Source: Methylophaga thalassica (lineage in GTDB: Bacteria; Pseudomonadota; Gammaproteobacteria; Nitrosococcales; Methylophagaceae). Taken from it: a DNA stretch of 64,000 nucleotides. A program made the translations under genes and the position numbers. A model generated the notes under the pieces. That model was given only the letters and a program-made list of their open reading frames with translations, searched no databases and had not been told where the DNA came from. Below, one piece after another: positions 43,674-52,792 of this stretch (positions within the stretch are counted from its first letter, which is position 1; each line of letters begins with the position of its first letter). The stretch is from contig NZ_BSND01000004.1 of assembly GCF_030159795.1 (NCBI RefSeq), forward strand, positions 248,001 through 312,000, given 5' to 3'.

Positions 43674-45449
43674 ATGACCGAAGTTAAAAAACCACTGGGC
43701 ATCACGGATGTCGTTTTACGTGATGCTCATCAATCATTATTTGCCACCCGACTCAGATTAGATGACATGTTGCCCATCGCTGACAAGCTTGACCAAATTG
43801 GCTTTTGGTCTGTCGAAAGTTGGGGCGGCGCCACTTTTGATGCCTGTATTCGCTATCTGGGCGAAGATCCATGGCATCGTATTCGCTCACTCAAAGCCGC
43901 TATGCCGAATACCCGTCAGCAAATGCTGTTACGGGGTCAGAATCTATTAGGCTATCGCCACTATGCTGATGACGTGGTCAGAAAATTTGTTGAAAGAGCG
44001 GCGATCAATGGCGTTGATGTGTTCCGTGTATTTGATGCGATGAATGATCCACGTAATTTGGAAACCGCTATCATAGCGGTGCTGGAAAATGACCGTCACG
44101 CACAAGGCACCATCGCCTATACAATCAGCCCGGTTCATGATCTGAATTTGTGGTTAGACATGGCTAAACGTATTGAAGACATGGGTGCCCACTCTTTATG
44201 TATTAAAGATATGGCTGGTTTGCTTAAGCCTTATGTAGCTTATGAATTAGTTCAAAGCCTTAAGCAGACCATTGATATCCCGATTCACATGCAATCACAC
44301 GCCACCACCGGTTTGTCGACAGCCACTATTATGAAATGCGTGGAAGCCGGTATTGATAATGTCGATTCAGCTATTTCATCAATGTCGATGACCTACGGTC
44401 ACTCAGCAACAGAATCCGTTGTCTCTATCTTTGAAGATACGGATCGCGATACAGGTCTTAATATCGAACTCCTCGAAGAAGTAGCAGCCTACTTCCGCGA
44501 GGTGAGAAAAAAATATGCCCAGTTCGAAGGTTCCCTACGTGGTGTAGATTCACGTATTTTGGTTGCTCAGGTACCGGGCGGCATGTTGACCAATATGGAA
44601 AGTCAGCTGCGTGAACAAAATGCACTGGATAAGATGGATCAGGTATTAAAAGAGATTCCACGGGTTCGTGAAGACTTGGGCTTTATTCCTCTGGTCACTC
44701 CTACATCTCAAATTGTCGGCACCCAGGCCGTCATCAATGTTCTGACCGGTGAACGTTATAAAACCATCGCTGCGGAAACAGCAGGTATTCTCAAAGGAGA
44801 ATACGGGGCAGCCCCGGCGCCTTATAACAAAGAGCTTCAGGACCGGGTACTTGAAGGTGCTGAACCCATCACTTGCCGCCCTGCTGACCTACTTGAAGCA
44901 GAAATGGAAAAGCTCACGACCGAACTTCTCGCTATCGCTGATGAGGAAAAAATTGTTCTGGCCGAGGGTGAACAACACGTTGATGATGTTTTAACCTACG
45001 CGCTATTCCCACAAATCGGGCTTAAATTCCTCAAAAACCGTCATAATCCAGACGCATTTGAACCTGTTCCTGTTATTGATAACACCCCATCATCCCCCTC
45101 TCGTCCTCAAAGCCAAGAACAAGAAACCTATACCATTAAAGTCAATGGTCAGAGCTATGTTGTTCAAGTGAATGAAGGTGGTGATATCAGCCATGTTGAA
45201 TCCTCTTCAAGTTCAGCAACGGCCCCAATGGGTGAAGGGGATCCTGTTGAAGCCCCCTTATCCGGCAATATCTGGAAAGTCGAGGTCAGCGTCGGTCAGC
45301 AAGTCAATGAAGGTGACACTATTTTGATTCTGGAAGCCATGAAAATGGAAACACAAATCGTGGCTTCTAAATCAGGTACCGTGTCGTCCATTTCTGTTAA
45401 ACAAGGTGATTCCGTCAAAGTCGGTGATCAGCTGGCAACTATCGCTTAA
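43674..45449 (+). CDS. oadA: Oxaloacetate decarboxylase alpha subunit
   Basis: 591 residues. An N-terminal carboxyltransferase TIM barrel ([15 protein letters not shown], about 12-26; [11 protein letters not shown] near 207) and a C-terminal biotinyl domain with EAMKMET, the biotin-carrying Lys near residue 556, joined by a Pro/Ser-rich linker (about 470-480). It transfers CO2 from oxaloacetate to biotin, giving pyruvate. ATG 43674 is preferred: AAGG lies eight bases upstream, against two for ATG 43668. Second gene of oadGAB. Confidence 0.94.
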   Translation: MTEVKKPLGITDVVLRDAHQSLFATRLRLDDMLPIADKLDQIGFWSVESWGGATFDACIRYLGEDPWHRIRSLKAAMPNTRQQMLLRGQNLLGYRHYADDVVRKFVERAAINGVDVFRVFDAMNDPRNLETAIIAVLENDRHAQGTIAYTISPVHDLNLWLDMAKRIEDMGAHSLCIKDMAGLLKPYVAYELVQSLKQTIDIPIHMQSHATTGLSTATIMKCVEAGIDNVDSAISSMSMTYGHSATESVVSIFEDTDRDTGLNIELLEEVAAYFREVRKKYAQFEGSLRGVDSRILVAQVPGGMLTNMESQLREQNALDKMDQVLKEIPRVREDLGFIPLVTPTSQIVGTQAVINVLTGERYKTIAAETAGILKGEYGAAPAPYNKELQDRVLEGAEPITCRPADLLEAEMEKLTTELLAIADEEKIVLAEGEQHVDDVLTYALFPQIGLKFLKNRHNPDAFEPVPVIDNTPSSPSRPQSQEQETYTIKVNGQSYVVQVNEGGDISHVESSSSSATAPMGEGDPVEAPLSGNIWKVEVSVGQQVNEGDTILILEAMKMETQIVASKSGTVSSISVKQGDSVKVGDQLATIA

Positions 45450-45461
45450 TTGGGGGAATTC

Positions 45462-46595
45462 ATGGATAAACTACTTCATCTCTGGCAAGTAACAGGCATA
45501 AACCAAATGACACCTGGCCAAGGTGTCATGATTCTGATTGGCATGTTATTGCTGTATCTGGCTATCAAGAAAAACTTCGAACCTTTACTGTTGGTGCCCA
45601 TTGGTTTTGGTGGTGTATTGGCCAATATTCCCGGTGCTGGTCTCGCCGAAGGTAATGGTATCCTGCACATTTTCTATGCGGTCGGTATTGAAAGCGGCGC
45701 CTTTCCTCTCATCATCTTTATGGGGGTAGGCGCAATGACTGACTTTGGTCCTTTGTTAGCCAATCCTAAAACACTGTTTCTGGGGGCTGCTGCCCAGTTC
45801 GGTATCTTTGCTACCTTAATGGGTGCCGTTGTGTTAGCTCACTTTGGCATTTTTGACTTTAGTCTGGCTGATGCCGCCGCCATAGGCATTATCGGCGGTG
45901 CAGATGGACCAACATCTATTTATGTTGCCAGTAAACTTGCTCCGGATTTACTCGGCGCCATTGCGGTAGCCTCATACTCGTACATGGCTTTGGTGCCATT
46001 AATTCAGCCACCGATTATGCGTGCACTGACTACCGAATCAGAACGTAAAATCAAAATGGTGCAACAACGTCATGTCTCACAACGAGAAAAAATTGTCTTT
46101 CCGCTAGTGTTACTTATCCTTGTCGCGTTTTTATTGCCTGATGCAGCACCATTACTCGGTATGTTCTGTTTTGGTAATCTAATGAAAGAGTGTGCTGTGG
46201 TAGATCGTTTAAGCAACACCACTCAGAATTCGCTGATTAATACAGTAACCATCTTTTTAGGCTTAGCCGTAGGTTCAAAGCTGAGTGCAGATAAATTCCT
46301 TGATTTGCAGACGCTAGGTATCTTGGTACTAGGTATGGCGGCATTTGCTATCGGCACGGCATCGGGTGTCATCATGGCTAAAGTGCTGAACAAATTGATC
46401 AAGGAACCGATTAACCCACTGATTGGCTCTGCGGGCGTATCAGCTGTGCCTATGGCCGCACGCGTATCCAATAAGCTTGGCTTAGAATCTGATCCACATA
46501 ACTTCCTGTTAATGCATGCGATGGGACCGAATGTTGCCGGTGTTATCGGCTCAGCTGTCGCCGCAGGTATTCTGATTAATTACGTCGGCGCATAA
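45462..46595 (+). CDS. oadB: Oxaloacetate decarboxylase beta subunit (Na+ pump)
   Basis: 377 residues with about nine to eleven membrane helices and family landmarks [24 protein letters not shown] (about 25-48), [23 protein letters not shown] (about 145-154) and [14 protein letters not shown]. It couples carboxybiotin decarboxylation to Na+ export, energising the membrane in a marine-type cell. Start ATG 45462 follows GGGGGAA; a TTG at 45450 directly after oadA is also in frame but precedes that site. A long terminator hairpin ends the operon. Confidence 0.94.
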   Translation: MDKLLHLWQVTGINQMTPGQGVMILIGMLLLYLAIKKNFEPLLLVPIGFGGVLANIPGAGLAEGNGILHIFYAVGIESGAFPLIIFMGVGAMTDFGPLLANPKTLFLGAAAQFGIFATLMGAVVLAHFGIFDFSLADAAAIGIIGGADGPTSIYVASKLAPDLLGAIAVASYSYMALVPLIQPPIMRALTTESERKIKMVQQRHVSQREKIVFPLVLLILVAFLLPDAAPLLGMFCFGNLMKECAVVDRLSNTTQNSLINTVTIFLGLAVGSKLSADKFLDLQTLGILVLGMAAFAIGTASGVIMAKVLNKLIKEPINPLIGSAGVSAVPMAARVSNKLGLESDPHNFLLMHAMGPNVAGVIGSAVAAGILINYVGA

Positions 46596-46602
46596 CATGA
46601 TT

Positions 46603-46641
46603 AATAGACACCCTATCGAACAGATAGGGTGTCTATTTTTC
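46603..46641 (+). terminator. Terminator of oadGAB
   Basis: A perfect 15-bp stem, AATAGACACCCTATC (46603-46617) with GATAGGGTGTCTATT (46623-46637), and a T-rich tail. The convergent small gene at 46633 ends inside its right arm. Confidence 0.93.
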
Positions 46642-46941
46642 TTCCATTATGCTGGCATGAGCCACTTTATTCGCTATTCCACCAATCTCACAGCGATAAT
46701 CTGAAAACGATGATTTCGCTTTAACTTGTGCCAGCCACTTACCTTTCTCGGCCTCGTTCTCATCAAGGCCAATTAAAGTGACATGATACTCTTTAACTAA
46801 TTCAATCAGTTTCTTATCAGACATTCCTGGTGTAATTTCTCTGCAAAAATTATCAATATGCTGTGTTTCCCATACATAATAAATGGGATAAACGATGACG
46901 CCGATAATCAGAATTTGTATGAAATTAACCAGTAGTTTCAT
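46633..46941 (-). CDS. Small membrane-anchored protein of unknown function
   Basis: 102 residues: one N-terminal helix (FIQILIIGVIVYPIYYVW) with positive start, then a soluble part with a Cys at 33 (FCREITPG) and another near 83 (YRCEIGG), consistent with a periplasmic disulfide. GGAG lies before ATG 46941. No family recognised. Its last codons and stop sit in the right arm and T-run of the oadB terminator, so the two convergent genes share that DNA. Confidence 0.7.
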   Translation of the reverse strand: MKLLVNFIQILIIGVIVYPIYYVWETQHIDNFCREITPGMSDKKLIELVKEYHVTLIGLDENEAEKGKWLAQVKAKSSFSDYRCEIGGIANKVAHASIMEEK

Positions 46942-47102
46942 CTATAAACACTCCGTGTAATTAGCACAATATAAAAGAAGATAGATTAATAGTGCGCGAC
47001 CTGATTCACACTCTTGAATAGTTTTGACATGTTTTATTAAGAAATCGTTATCACACTGTCACAGATAGGCTTTATCATGAGTCTTTTTTATGAGAGTTCA
47101 TC

Positions 47103-47321
47103 ATGTCTCAAACAATCGAAGTCGAACTCACCAGTACACCGGTTGAGCTATATAAAGTACTTAAATTCGAAGGTATCGCAGCCAGCGGTGCAGAAGCTAA
47201 ACTCTTTATTGAGCAAGGTCTGGTTTCTGTAAATGGCGAACTGGAAACACGGAAGCGCAGAAAAATTGTCGGTGGAGATGAAATTGGCTTTGAAGATATT
47301 ACCCTGATTATCTCTGAATAA
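47103..47321 (+). CDS. ybcJ: S4-domain RNA-binding protein YbcJ-like
   Basis: 72 residues, a single S4 domain: VELYKVLKFEGIAASGAEAKLFIEQGLVSVNGELETRKRRKI in order. It resembles E. coli YbcJ, a free-standing S4 RNA-binding protein thought to act around ribosomes. Basic RKRRK loop near residue 50. It stands alone, about 160 bases from the preceding divergent gene. Confidence 0.9.
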   Translation: MSQTIEVELTSTPVELYKVLKFEGIAASGAEAKLFIEQGLVSVNGELETRKRRKIVGGDEIGFEDITLIISE

Positions 47322-47423
47322 ACGCCAGAATGTTGATGGATTTCCAGTTTTCTTCACCAATTAGAATGAATGGAAACCCATCGTATCAACAGCAATCTAA
47401 ACGCCATACTGATTAAGTAAAGA

Positions 47424-48170
47424 ATGAAATTAGAGAAGGTCGTACCGTGGGGGCGTAATCTGCTGGAATATCAACGAATGTTTCTGCTCAGTGATGATGA
47501 CTTTCAACAATCTATTTTAGGCTGTGGTGATGGACCGGCGAGTTTTAATGTCGAAGCCAGACAAAAAGGTGCAAATGTCACATCAGTAGACCCTATCTAT
47601 CAATTCAATGCTGAACAGATCCGGCAGCGAATCGAACAGCTAGGGCCGGATGTGATCGCTCAGGTCCGTGAGCATCAACATCAGTTTATCTGGCAGGATT
47701 TCTCTGATGCTGATGACTTATATCAACAGCGCATGAGGGCAATGCAGTTATTTTTAGCAGATTATGCGTTGCCAACCAGCGCGTCGTTTTATATTAATGC
47801 GCAACTACCTCAACTGCCCTTTGAGGATAAGCAATTTGATTTAGCTTTATGCTCACACTTTTTGTTTTTGTACAGCGAGCATTATGACCTTGAGTTTCAC
47901 CTGCATGCCATGCTTGAGTTGTGTCGAGTCGCCAGACAAGTCAGAGTGTATCCGTTGATTGGGTTGGACAATACCCCCTCTCCTCATCTAGGCTTGATAA
48001 GCAAAGCATTAACGCAAAGGGGTTATAATCTGCAGCAGCAGCCTGTTGATTATCAATTCCAGAAAGGTGCTAGCCATATGTTAGTGGTAGATACCCATTC
48101 ATGCCCCATCAATACTGACAAAAAAAGGGAGAAACATGCGAATTTTAATGATTTTGACATCTCACGATAG
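47424..48170 (+). CDS. SAM-dependent methyltransferase-like protein
   Basis: 248 residues. An AdoMet-binding loop, LGCGDGPASFN (about 32-42), and an acidic VDPIYQF (about 56-62) define a Rossmann-fold methyltransferase. A second region PFEDKQFDLALCSHFLFL (about 132-149) is the motif-IV-like strand. Substrate unknown. Its last 35 bases overlap the DJ-1/PfpI gene in another frame. The ribosome site at ATG 47424 is weak. The family call is by motif, not full-length comparison. Confidence 0.85.
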   Translation: MKLEKVVPWGRNLLEYQRMFLLSDDDFQQSILGCGDGPASFNVEARQKGANVTSVDPIYQFNAEQIRQRIEQLGPDVIAQVREHQHQFIWQDFSDADDLYQQRMRAMQLFLADYALPTSASFYINAQLPQLPFEDKQFDLALCSHFLFLYSEHYDLEFHLHAMLELCRVARQVRVYPLIGLDNTPSPHLGLISKALTQRGYNLQQQPVDYQFQKGASHMLVVDTHSCPINTDKKREKHANFNDFDISR

Positions 48171-48822
48171 TTTAGGAAATACAGGTAAAAAAACCGGCTT
48201 TTGGTTAGAAGAGTTTGCCTCGCCCTATTATGTATTCAAAGACGCTGGCGTTGATATCACTTTGGCTAGTCCTAAAGGTGGTCAACCGCCATTAGATCCA
48301 AAAAGTGACGATCCAGATTCACAGACAGAATCAACAAAACGCTTTAAACAAGACAAAGAAGCACAAGATGAACTGGCTAATACATTGGTTCTCGATACTG
48401 TCCGTGCTGATGATTATGATGCGGTGTTTTATCCCGGTGGTCATGGCCCATTGTGGGATCTCAGTGTGTCAGAGAAGTCGATTGAATTGATTCAACAATT
48501 TATCTTCCAGGATAAACCCGTGGCAGCAGTCTGCCATGCCCCAGCCGTATTACTCAATGTAAAAACACTCACCGACGAACCACTTGTTAAGAATCTGTCG
48601 GTAACCGGTTTCTCAAACTCAGAAGAAGACGCCGTAGGCCTTACCGATGTCGTCCCGTTTTTACTGGAAGACGAATTAAAAAATGCCGGTGGTTATTATC
48701 ATAAAGCGGACGACTGGGCCCCATTCTGCTGTGAGGATGGTTTATTAATCACTGGACAAAACCCACAGTCCTCAGAAGTCACTGCTCAGGCCTTACTGAG
48801 TCGTCTGCGTAAGTTTGCCTGA
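48136..48822 (+). CDS. DJ-1/PfpI-family protein (type 1 glutamine amidotransferase-like)
   Basis: 228 residues. The nucleophile elbow is AAVCHAPAVL, Cys near residue 133, with GGHGPLWDL earlier (about 98-106) and HKADDWAPF later. This resembles Hsp31-like deglycase/chaperone enzymes, which act on glycated proteins or glyoxals. AGGGAGAA before ATG 48136 is a strong ribosome site. It overlaps the methyltransferase gene by 35 bases, so translation is probably coupled. Confidence 0.9.
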   Translation: MRILMILTSHDSLGNTGKKTGFWLEEFASPYYVFKDAGVDITLASPKGGQPPLDPKSDDPDSQTESTKRFKQDKEAQDELANTLVLDTVRADDYDAVFYPGGHGPLWDLSVSEKSIELIQQFIFQDKPVAAVCHAPAVLLNVKTLTDEPLVKNLSVTGFSNSEEDAVGLTDVVPFLLEDELKNAGGYYHKADDWAPFCCEDGLLITGQNPQSSEVTAQALLSRLRKFA

Positions 48823-48863
48823 AACTGATATACTGTCGCTTTTTATCAAAATAGAGAGTGAAC

Positions 48864-49145
48864 ATGGCTAAAGCAACAGCAAGACATATCCTGGTAGATA
48901 GTGAAGAAATCTGTTTAGAACTTAAACGTGAAATCGAACAAGGTGCCGATTTTGCTGACATTGCTAAAGAACACTCTTCATGCCCATCTGGCCGTTCAGG
49001 CGGTGATTTAGGCGAATTTGGCCCAGGTATGATGGTGCCTGAATTTGATAAAGTGGTTTTTTCTGCTCCCGTTAACACCGTTCAGGGACCAGTAAAAACA
49101 CAGTTTGGTTATCACTTATTAGAAGTGACTAGCCGCACTGAATAA
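48864..49145 (+). CDS. ppiC: Parvulin-type peptidyl-prolyl isomerase PpiC
   Basis: 93 residues, a bare parvulin domain: [10 protein letters not shown] (about 6-15), [19 protein letters not shown] (about 37-55), FGYHLLEV at the end. It speeds Xaa-Pro isomerisation in the cytoplasm. GAGAG lies before ATG 48864; a GTG at 48858 is also in frame but too close to it. A strong terminator follows by six bases. Confidence 0.93.
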   Translation: MAKATARHILVDSEEICLELKREIEQGADFADIAKEHSSCPSGRSGGDLGEFGPGMMVPEFDKVVFSAPVNTVQGPVKTQFGYHLLEVTSRTE

Positions 49146-49150
49146 GACAT

Positions 49151-49179
49151 AAAAAAACCCGGCTTTAGCCGGGTTTTTT
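49151..49179. terminator. Terminator after ppiC
   Basis: AACCCGGC (49156-49163) pairs with GCCGGGTT (49168-49175), flanked by an A7 run on the left and T6 on the right. It can stop transcripts from ppiC and from the convergent gene at 49201. Confidence 0.92.
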
Positions 49180-49200
49180 ATTTCAACCTATTAATAAGGC

Positions 49201-49491
49201 TTATGACTGACGAGCATGCGTCTGTAAATAAGCATCACTGATTGGATTAAACTGTTGCGTGCGCAGTAATGTTTTTTGGCTATCTAATTGCTCTTTAAAG
49301 CTTAAAGTAACCGGTTTTTTCATCGCTTGTACTTGCAGGTAGCGATCAGAAAAGAAGTTAAACGCATGTGGACGCAGTTGTGTTTTTTGTAACTGTAATT
49401 GCTCAGAAAACGTTCTGTTTTCAATATCAGCAAATGCAGGTGCAACAACAAGACTCAATGCAGTTAAAGCAGCAAATGTTGTTTTTTTCAT
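49201..49491 (-). CDS. Small exported protein of two tandem repeats
   Basis: 96 residues with a clear signal peptide (MKKTTFAALTALSLVVAPAFA). The 75-residue mature protein is two copies of a roughly 30-residue unit, FSEQLQLQKTQLR...FFSDRYLQVQA and FKEQLDSQKTLLR...PISDAYLQTHA, sharing F-EQL-QKT-LR, FN, SD-YLQ. No Cys. Strong AAGGA site before ATG 49491. I do not know the family; it could be a periplasmic chaperone-like or envelope stress protein. It stands alone between two terminators or gaps. Confidence 0.8.
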   Translation of the reverse strand: MKKTTFAALTALSLVVAPAFADIENRTFSEQLQLQKTQLRPHAFNFFSDRYLQVQAMKKPVTLSFKEQLDSQKTLLRTQQFNPISDAYLQTHARQS

Positions 49492-49679
49492 GGTCAGATT
49501 CCTTCCTCAGGTTAAATTAAAAATCAGTAGCTCAGGGACTATTTAGCTTAGGAAATAGAATAGAGTAATGAAGACGGAATAGATGCAGCAGAACCTCCCA
49601 ATCGCTGCTACATTAAATCCTTTTGATTAAGGAAGCGCTTCCTGCTGAACGAGGATGTTGTGACCTGTGGCGTTGCCGA

Positions 49680-51767
49680 TTATGACTGCTCAAGCTGATA
49701 ATCAGGTAAATGGGCAAGCAATTGTTTACCATAACCCTTTGTTAATAAACGTTTATCAAGAATAGTAATTCTTCCCGAGTCCGTTTCCTTTCTTAGCAAC
49801 CTGCCACACGCTTGTATCAGTTTTACGCTAACCGCGGGCAAGGAAAGCGCAGTAAAAGGCTGGCCACCTTTACGAATAATCCACTCTTGTTTTGCCTGTT
49901 CAATCGGTCTGGTGAATACTGGAAAAGGTAATTTTGTAATCACCACATGGGTACATAAATGACCCGGCAGATCCACACCTTCAGCGAAGCGGTCCAAGCC
50001 GAAAATAATACTGCCTTTGCCTGACTCAATCTGTCGAATATGACGATGCACCATATTTTTAGGAGAGAGGTTGTCACCCTGCACCATCGTTATGGCCGTA
50101 ATCGCGGCGGGACATTGTCGGTATACCGCTTCCATTACCAGCTTTGAGGTAAATAACACTAAAGTGGCTTCAGTGACGTCAATAATATCGATGAGTTTTT
50201 TAACAACTTCCTGCTGCCATTGCTGCTGTTGCTCATTGGGTAGGAAACGCATATCCGGAATATGTAGTGTGGCTTGCTTTTGATAGTTAAACGGTGAAGG
50301 CACGGCTAAAAAGTGCTGTTCATCAAAGCGATGTAAACCACAATCCAATCTGAAACGATGGAATAACCCCAAACCACGAAGTGTCGCTGAGGTGAGAACA
50401 ACACCATAGGCTCTTGACCATAAACTGCGATCCAGGAAATACGCAGCCGTCATCGGACCGGCATGAACAACCAGTGTTTGCTGCTTTGCAAATGTTTCTA
50501 CGGATATCCAACGTACATTAGGGGGTCGATCCTCCTGGTCAGGCTCTAGAAACAAAGCCATAAAGTCGATGAGGTAGCCAAAAATATTCTGAACCGTACC
50601 CACTTGCGGTAATAAGGCTTCCCCAACTTTATTCGGAAGCTGTGTTTTTTCCAGCCCTTCCTTAATCCATTTGGCCAGTACAGAATAATGTTTATAAATC
50701 GAATTAGCGCGCTGTAATAACCCCTGGCACGGGATTAATAGAGCATTGACTAACGGGCTATTCCAGAAAATACGTGGCTCACTGATATGCTTTTCCAATA
50801 AGTCCTGCACAACACCATCACTGTGCAAAATGGTTTCAATCTGTTGTAAATGACTCATTACCGCCGGTAAGTCACGTCTTAGTTCCGACAGCATATAGCC
50901 AAAATCATGTTGTCTGTATGCCAATGTGGACGGTATCTTTTTCAGTACACTGTCCGCTGTTTCTGTGGTTTGGTAAAGCTGAATAAAATTTAATGCTTTA
51001 GCCGCATGATCCAGCGCTTTTCGTGGCAGGTTATGCGCTTCATCAAACACAAAAAGAATTTCTTCCGGGTTCGGTAATACCAAACCACCACCTAAGTCTG
51101 CATCACTCAGTATCAGATCATGATTGGCGACCACCACCTGCGCCGCCGTCATTTCCCGCCGTAACTTATAGTATGGACAACGTAAGTAGAAGGAACAGCT
51201 TTTCCCGGCACAGCCTTCCGAATCGGTGGAAACCTGATGCCAGAGTTCAGCGTCTATTTTGTCACGGCGACTATCGCGATCACCATCCCAGCGTTCTTCG
51301 TCCCAGTCACTCAGTAACTGCTTAGCTTGCGCCGTATGCAGCACCTGTTGATACTTTTCATCCACATCAATATTGAGCGACTGCTGTTCCGGTGTGGTAG
51401 CTACCTGATTGAGCTTACTGGGGCAGACATAACGACGACGCCCTTTTACCTGAACAAAACGGATAGGTTCTTCGAGTGTCGCTGAAAACTGAGGTAAATC
51501 CTTTTGAATAAGCTGTTGTTGTAAGTTGACCGTGGCAGTACTGATCACCAGTGTTTTCTTTTGTAGCAGGGCTGTTTGAATAGTGCCGGTCAGATAAGCC
51601 AGCGTTTTACCCACCCCAGTCGGTGCTTCGACGACAGCCACCCGTTTTTGCGGTGGTTTTGACATGGCTTGAGCAATGAACTCACTCATTTGCACCTGTT
51701 GTGGGCGCGCCTTAAAATCAGGCATCGCCGCTTCGATGCGCTCAAATAATGTTGTTACTGCCGTCAC
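49680..51767 (-). CDS. dinG: DinG-family ATP-dependent DNA helicase
   Basis: 695 residues of an XPD-like superfamily 2 helicase. Walker A is PTGVGKTL (about 48-55); the iron-sulfur cluster cysteines are in RYVCPS, GCAGKSC and LRCPYY (about 113-195); the Walker B box is DEAHNLP (about 238). It resembles DinG more than YoaA in length, but the two are not fully separable by eye. It starts at GTG 51767, which overlaps the ldhA-type stop by four bases. The last gene of a long minus-strand operon. Confidence 0.88.
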   Translation of the reverse strand: MTAVTTLFERIEAAMPDFKARPQQVQMSEFIAQAMSKPPQKRVAVVEAPTGVGKTLAYLTGTIQTALLQKKTLVISTATVNLQQQLIQKDLPQFSATLEEPIRFVQVKGRRRYVCPSKLNQVATTPEQQSLNIDVDEKYQQVLHTAQAKQLLSDWDEERWDGDRDSRRDKIDAELWHQVSTDSEGCAGKSCSFYLRCPYYKLRREMTAAQVVVANHDLILSDADLGGGLVLPNPEEILFVFDEAHNLPRKALDHAAKALNFIQLYQTTETADSVLKKIPSTLAYRQHDFGYMLSELRRDLPAVMSHLQQIETILHSDGVVQDLLEKHISEPRIFWNSPLVNALLIPCQGLLQRANSIYKHYSVLAKWIKEGLEKTQLPNKVGEALLPQVGTVQNIFGYLIDFMALFLEPDQEDRPPNVRWISVETFAKQQTLVVHAGPMTAAYFLDRSLWSRAYGVVLTSATLRGLGLFHRFRLDCGLHRFDEQHFLAVPSPFNYQKQATLHIPDMRFLPNEQQQQWQQEVVKKLIDIIDVTEATLVLFTSKLVMEAVYRQCPAAITAITMVQGDNLSPKNMVHRHIRQIESGKGSIIFGLDRFAEGVDLPGHLCTHVVITKLPFPVFTRPIEQAKQEWIIRKGGQPFTALSLPAVSVKLIQACGRLLRKETDSGRITILDKRLLTKGYGKQLLAHLPDYQLEQS

Positions 51768-52762
51768 ATGCCCACTCTATTACTTAAACGTTCACCATTA
51801 AGATAAGCCAGCACATTACTTACTGTGGTTTCAGCAATATGTTGAACAGCTTCCTGGGTGAAATAGGCCTGATGCCCGGTCACTAATACATTTGGAAAGG
51901 TTAACAGACGTTGAAATAAATCATCCTGAATAATATCAAGTGAATGATCTTCAAAAAACAAACTGCCTTCCTGTTCATAGACATCAATGCCGAGATAGCC
52001 GATTTGTTTGGATTTCAGTCCGTCTAATAGCGCTCGGGTATCCATTAACGCACCGCGACTGGTGTTAATTAACATCACTCCCGGTTTCATGCTGGCAATG
52101 CTGTCATGATTAACCAGGTAACGCGTGTCACTATTTAACGGGCAATGCAGACTGATAATATCGGATTGTTGAATAAGCGTTGTTAAATCAATAGCTTGAA
52201 ATCCTTGCTTTACGCAGTGTTGCGAGTTAACAGGCTCATAAACAAGCACCTCACACCCAAACGCCCGCATTCTTTCCGCCACTAATAAACCAATTTTCCC
52301 ACCACCGACTATCCCTACGTTTTTTTGGTAGAAATCAAAGCCGAGTAAGCCATCCAGAGAGAAATTGCCATCACGGACACGATTATAGGCACGAGGAATT
52401 TTACGACTTAATGCCAGCATCAAAGCGATGGTGTGCTCAGCTACAGCATAAGGCGAATAGGCCGGAACGTTAACCACGCTGATGCCCAACTCATGCGCGG
52501 CAATCAGATCGACCTGATTATAACCCGCACAGCGTAAGGCAATCAGTCGTGTGCCACCTTCTGCTAGTGTGCCTAATGTTTCCCGACTCAAATCATCATT
52601 AACAAAGGCACTGACAATTTCAAAGCCCTCTGCCATCACCGCGGTGGATGGATTCAGTGTGACCTCATGACAAATGAATTCAATCGCTGGCACTGACGCT
52701 TGCAATAAAAAGCGTTCATCGTATGACTTAGCACTAAACACAGCAATTTGATGAGTGGGCAT
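51764..52762 (-). CDS. ldhA: D-2-hydroxyacid (D-lactate) dehydrogenase
   Basis: 332 residues. NAD-binding GGGKIGLLVAERM (about 150-162) and the catalytic set Arg in LIALRCAGYNQVD, Glu in IDVYEQEGS, and His in GHQAYFTQEA (about 293-302), the H-Q-A-Y of D-lactate dehydrogenases. It reduces pyruvate to D-lactate with NADH. It sits 30 bases downstream of recJ and overlaps the helicase gene, so it is embedded in a DNA repair operon; the reason is unclear. Confidence 0.92.
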   Translation of the reverse strand: MPTHQIAVFSAKSYDERFLLQASVPAIEFICHEVTLNPSTAVMAEGFEIVSAFVNDDLSRETLGTLAEGGTRLIALRCAGYNQVDLIAAHELGISVVNVPAYSPYAVAEHTIALMLALSRKIPRAYNRVRDGNFSLDGLLGFDFYQKNVGIVGGGKIGLLVAERMRAFGCEVLVYEPVNSQHCVKQGFQAIDLTTLIQQSDIISLHCPLNSDTRYLVNHDSIASMKPGVMLINTSRGALMDTRALLDGLKSKQIGYLGIDVYEQEGSLFFEDHSLDIIQDDLFQRLLTFPNVLVTGHQAYFTQEAVQHIAETTVSNVLAYLNGERLSNRVGM

Positions 52763-52792
52763 GACTTATCTACCTGATATAACTAATGATGG

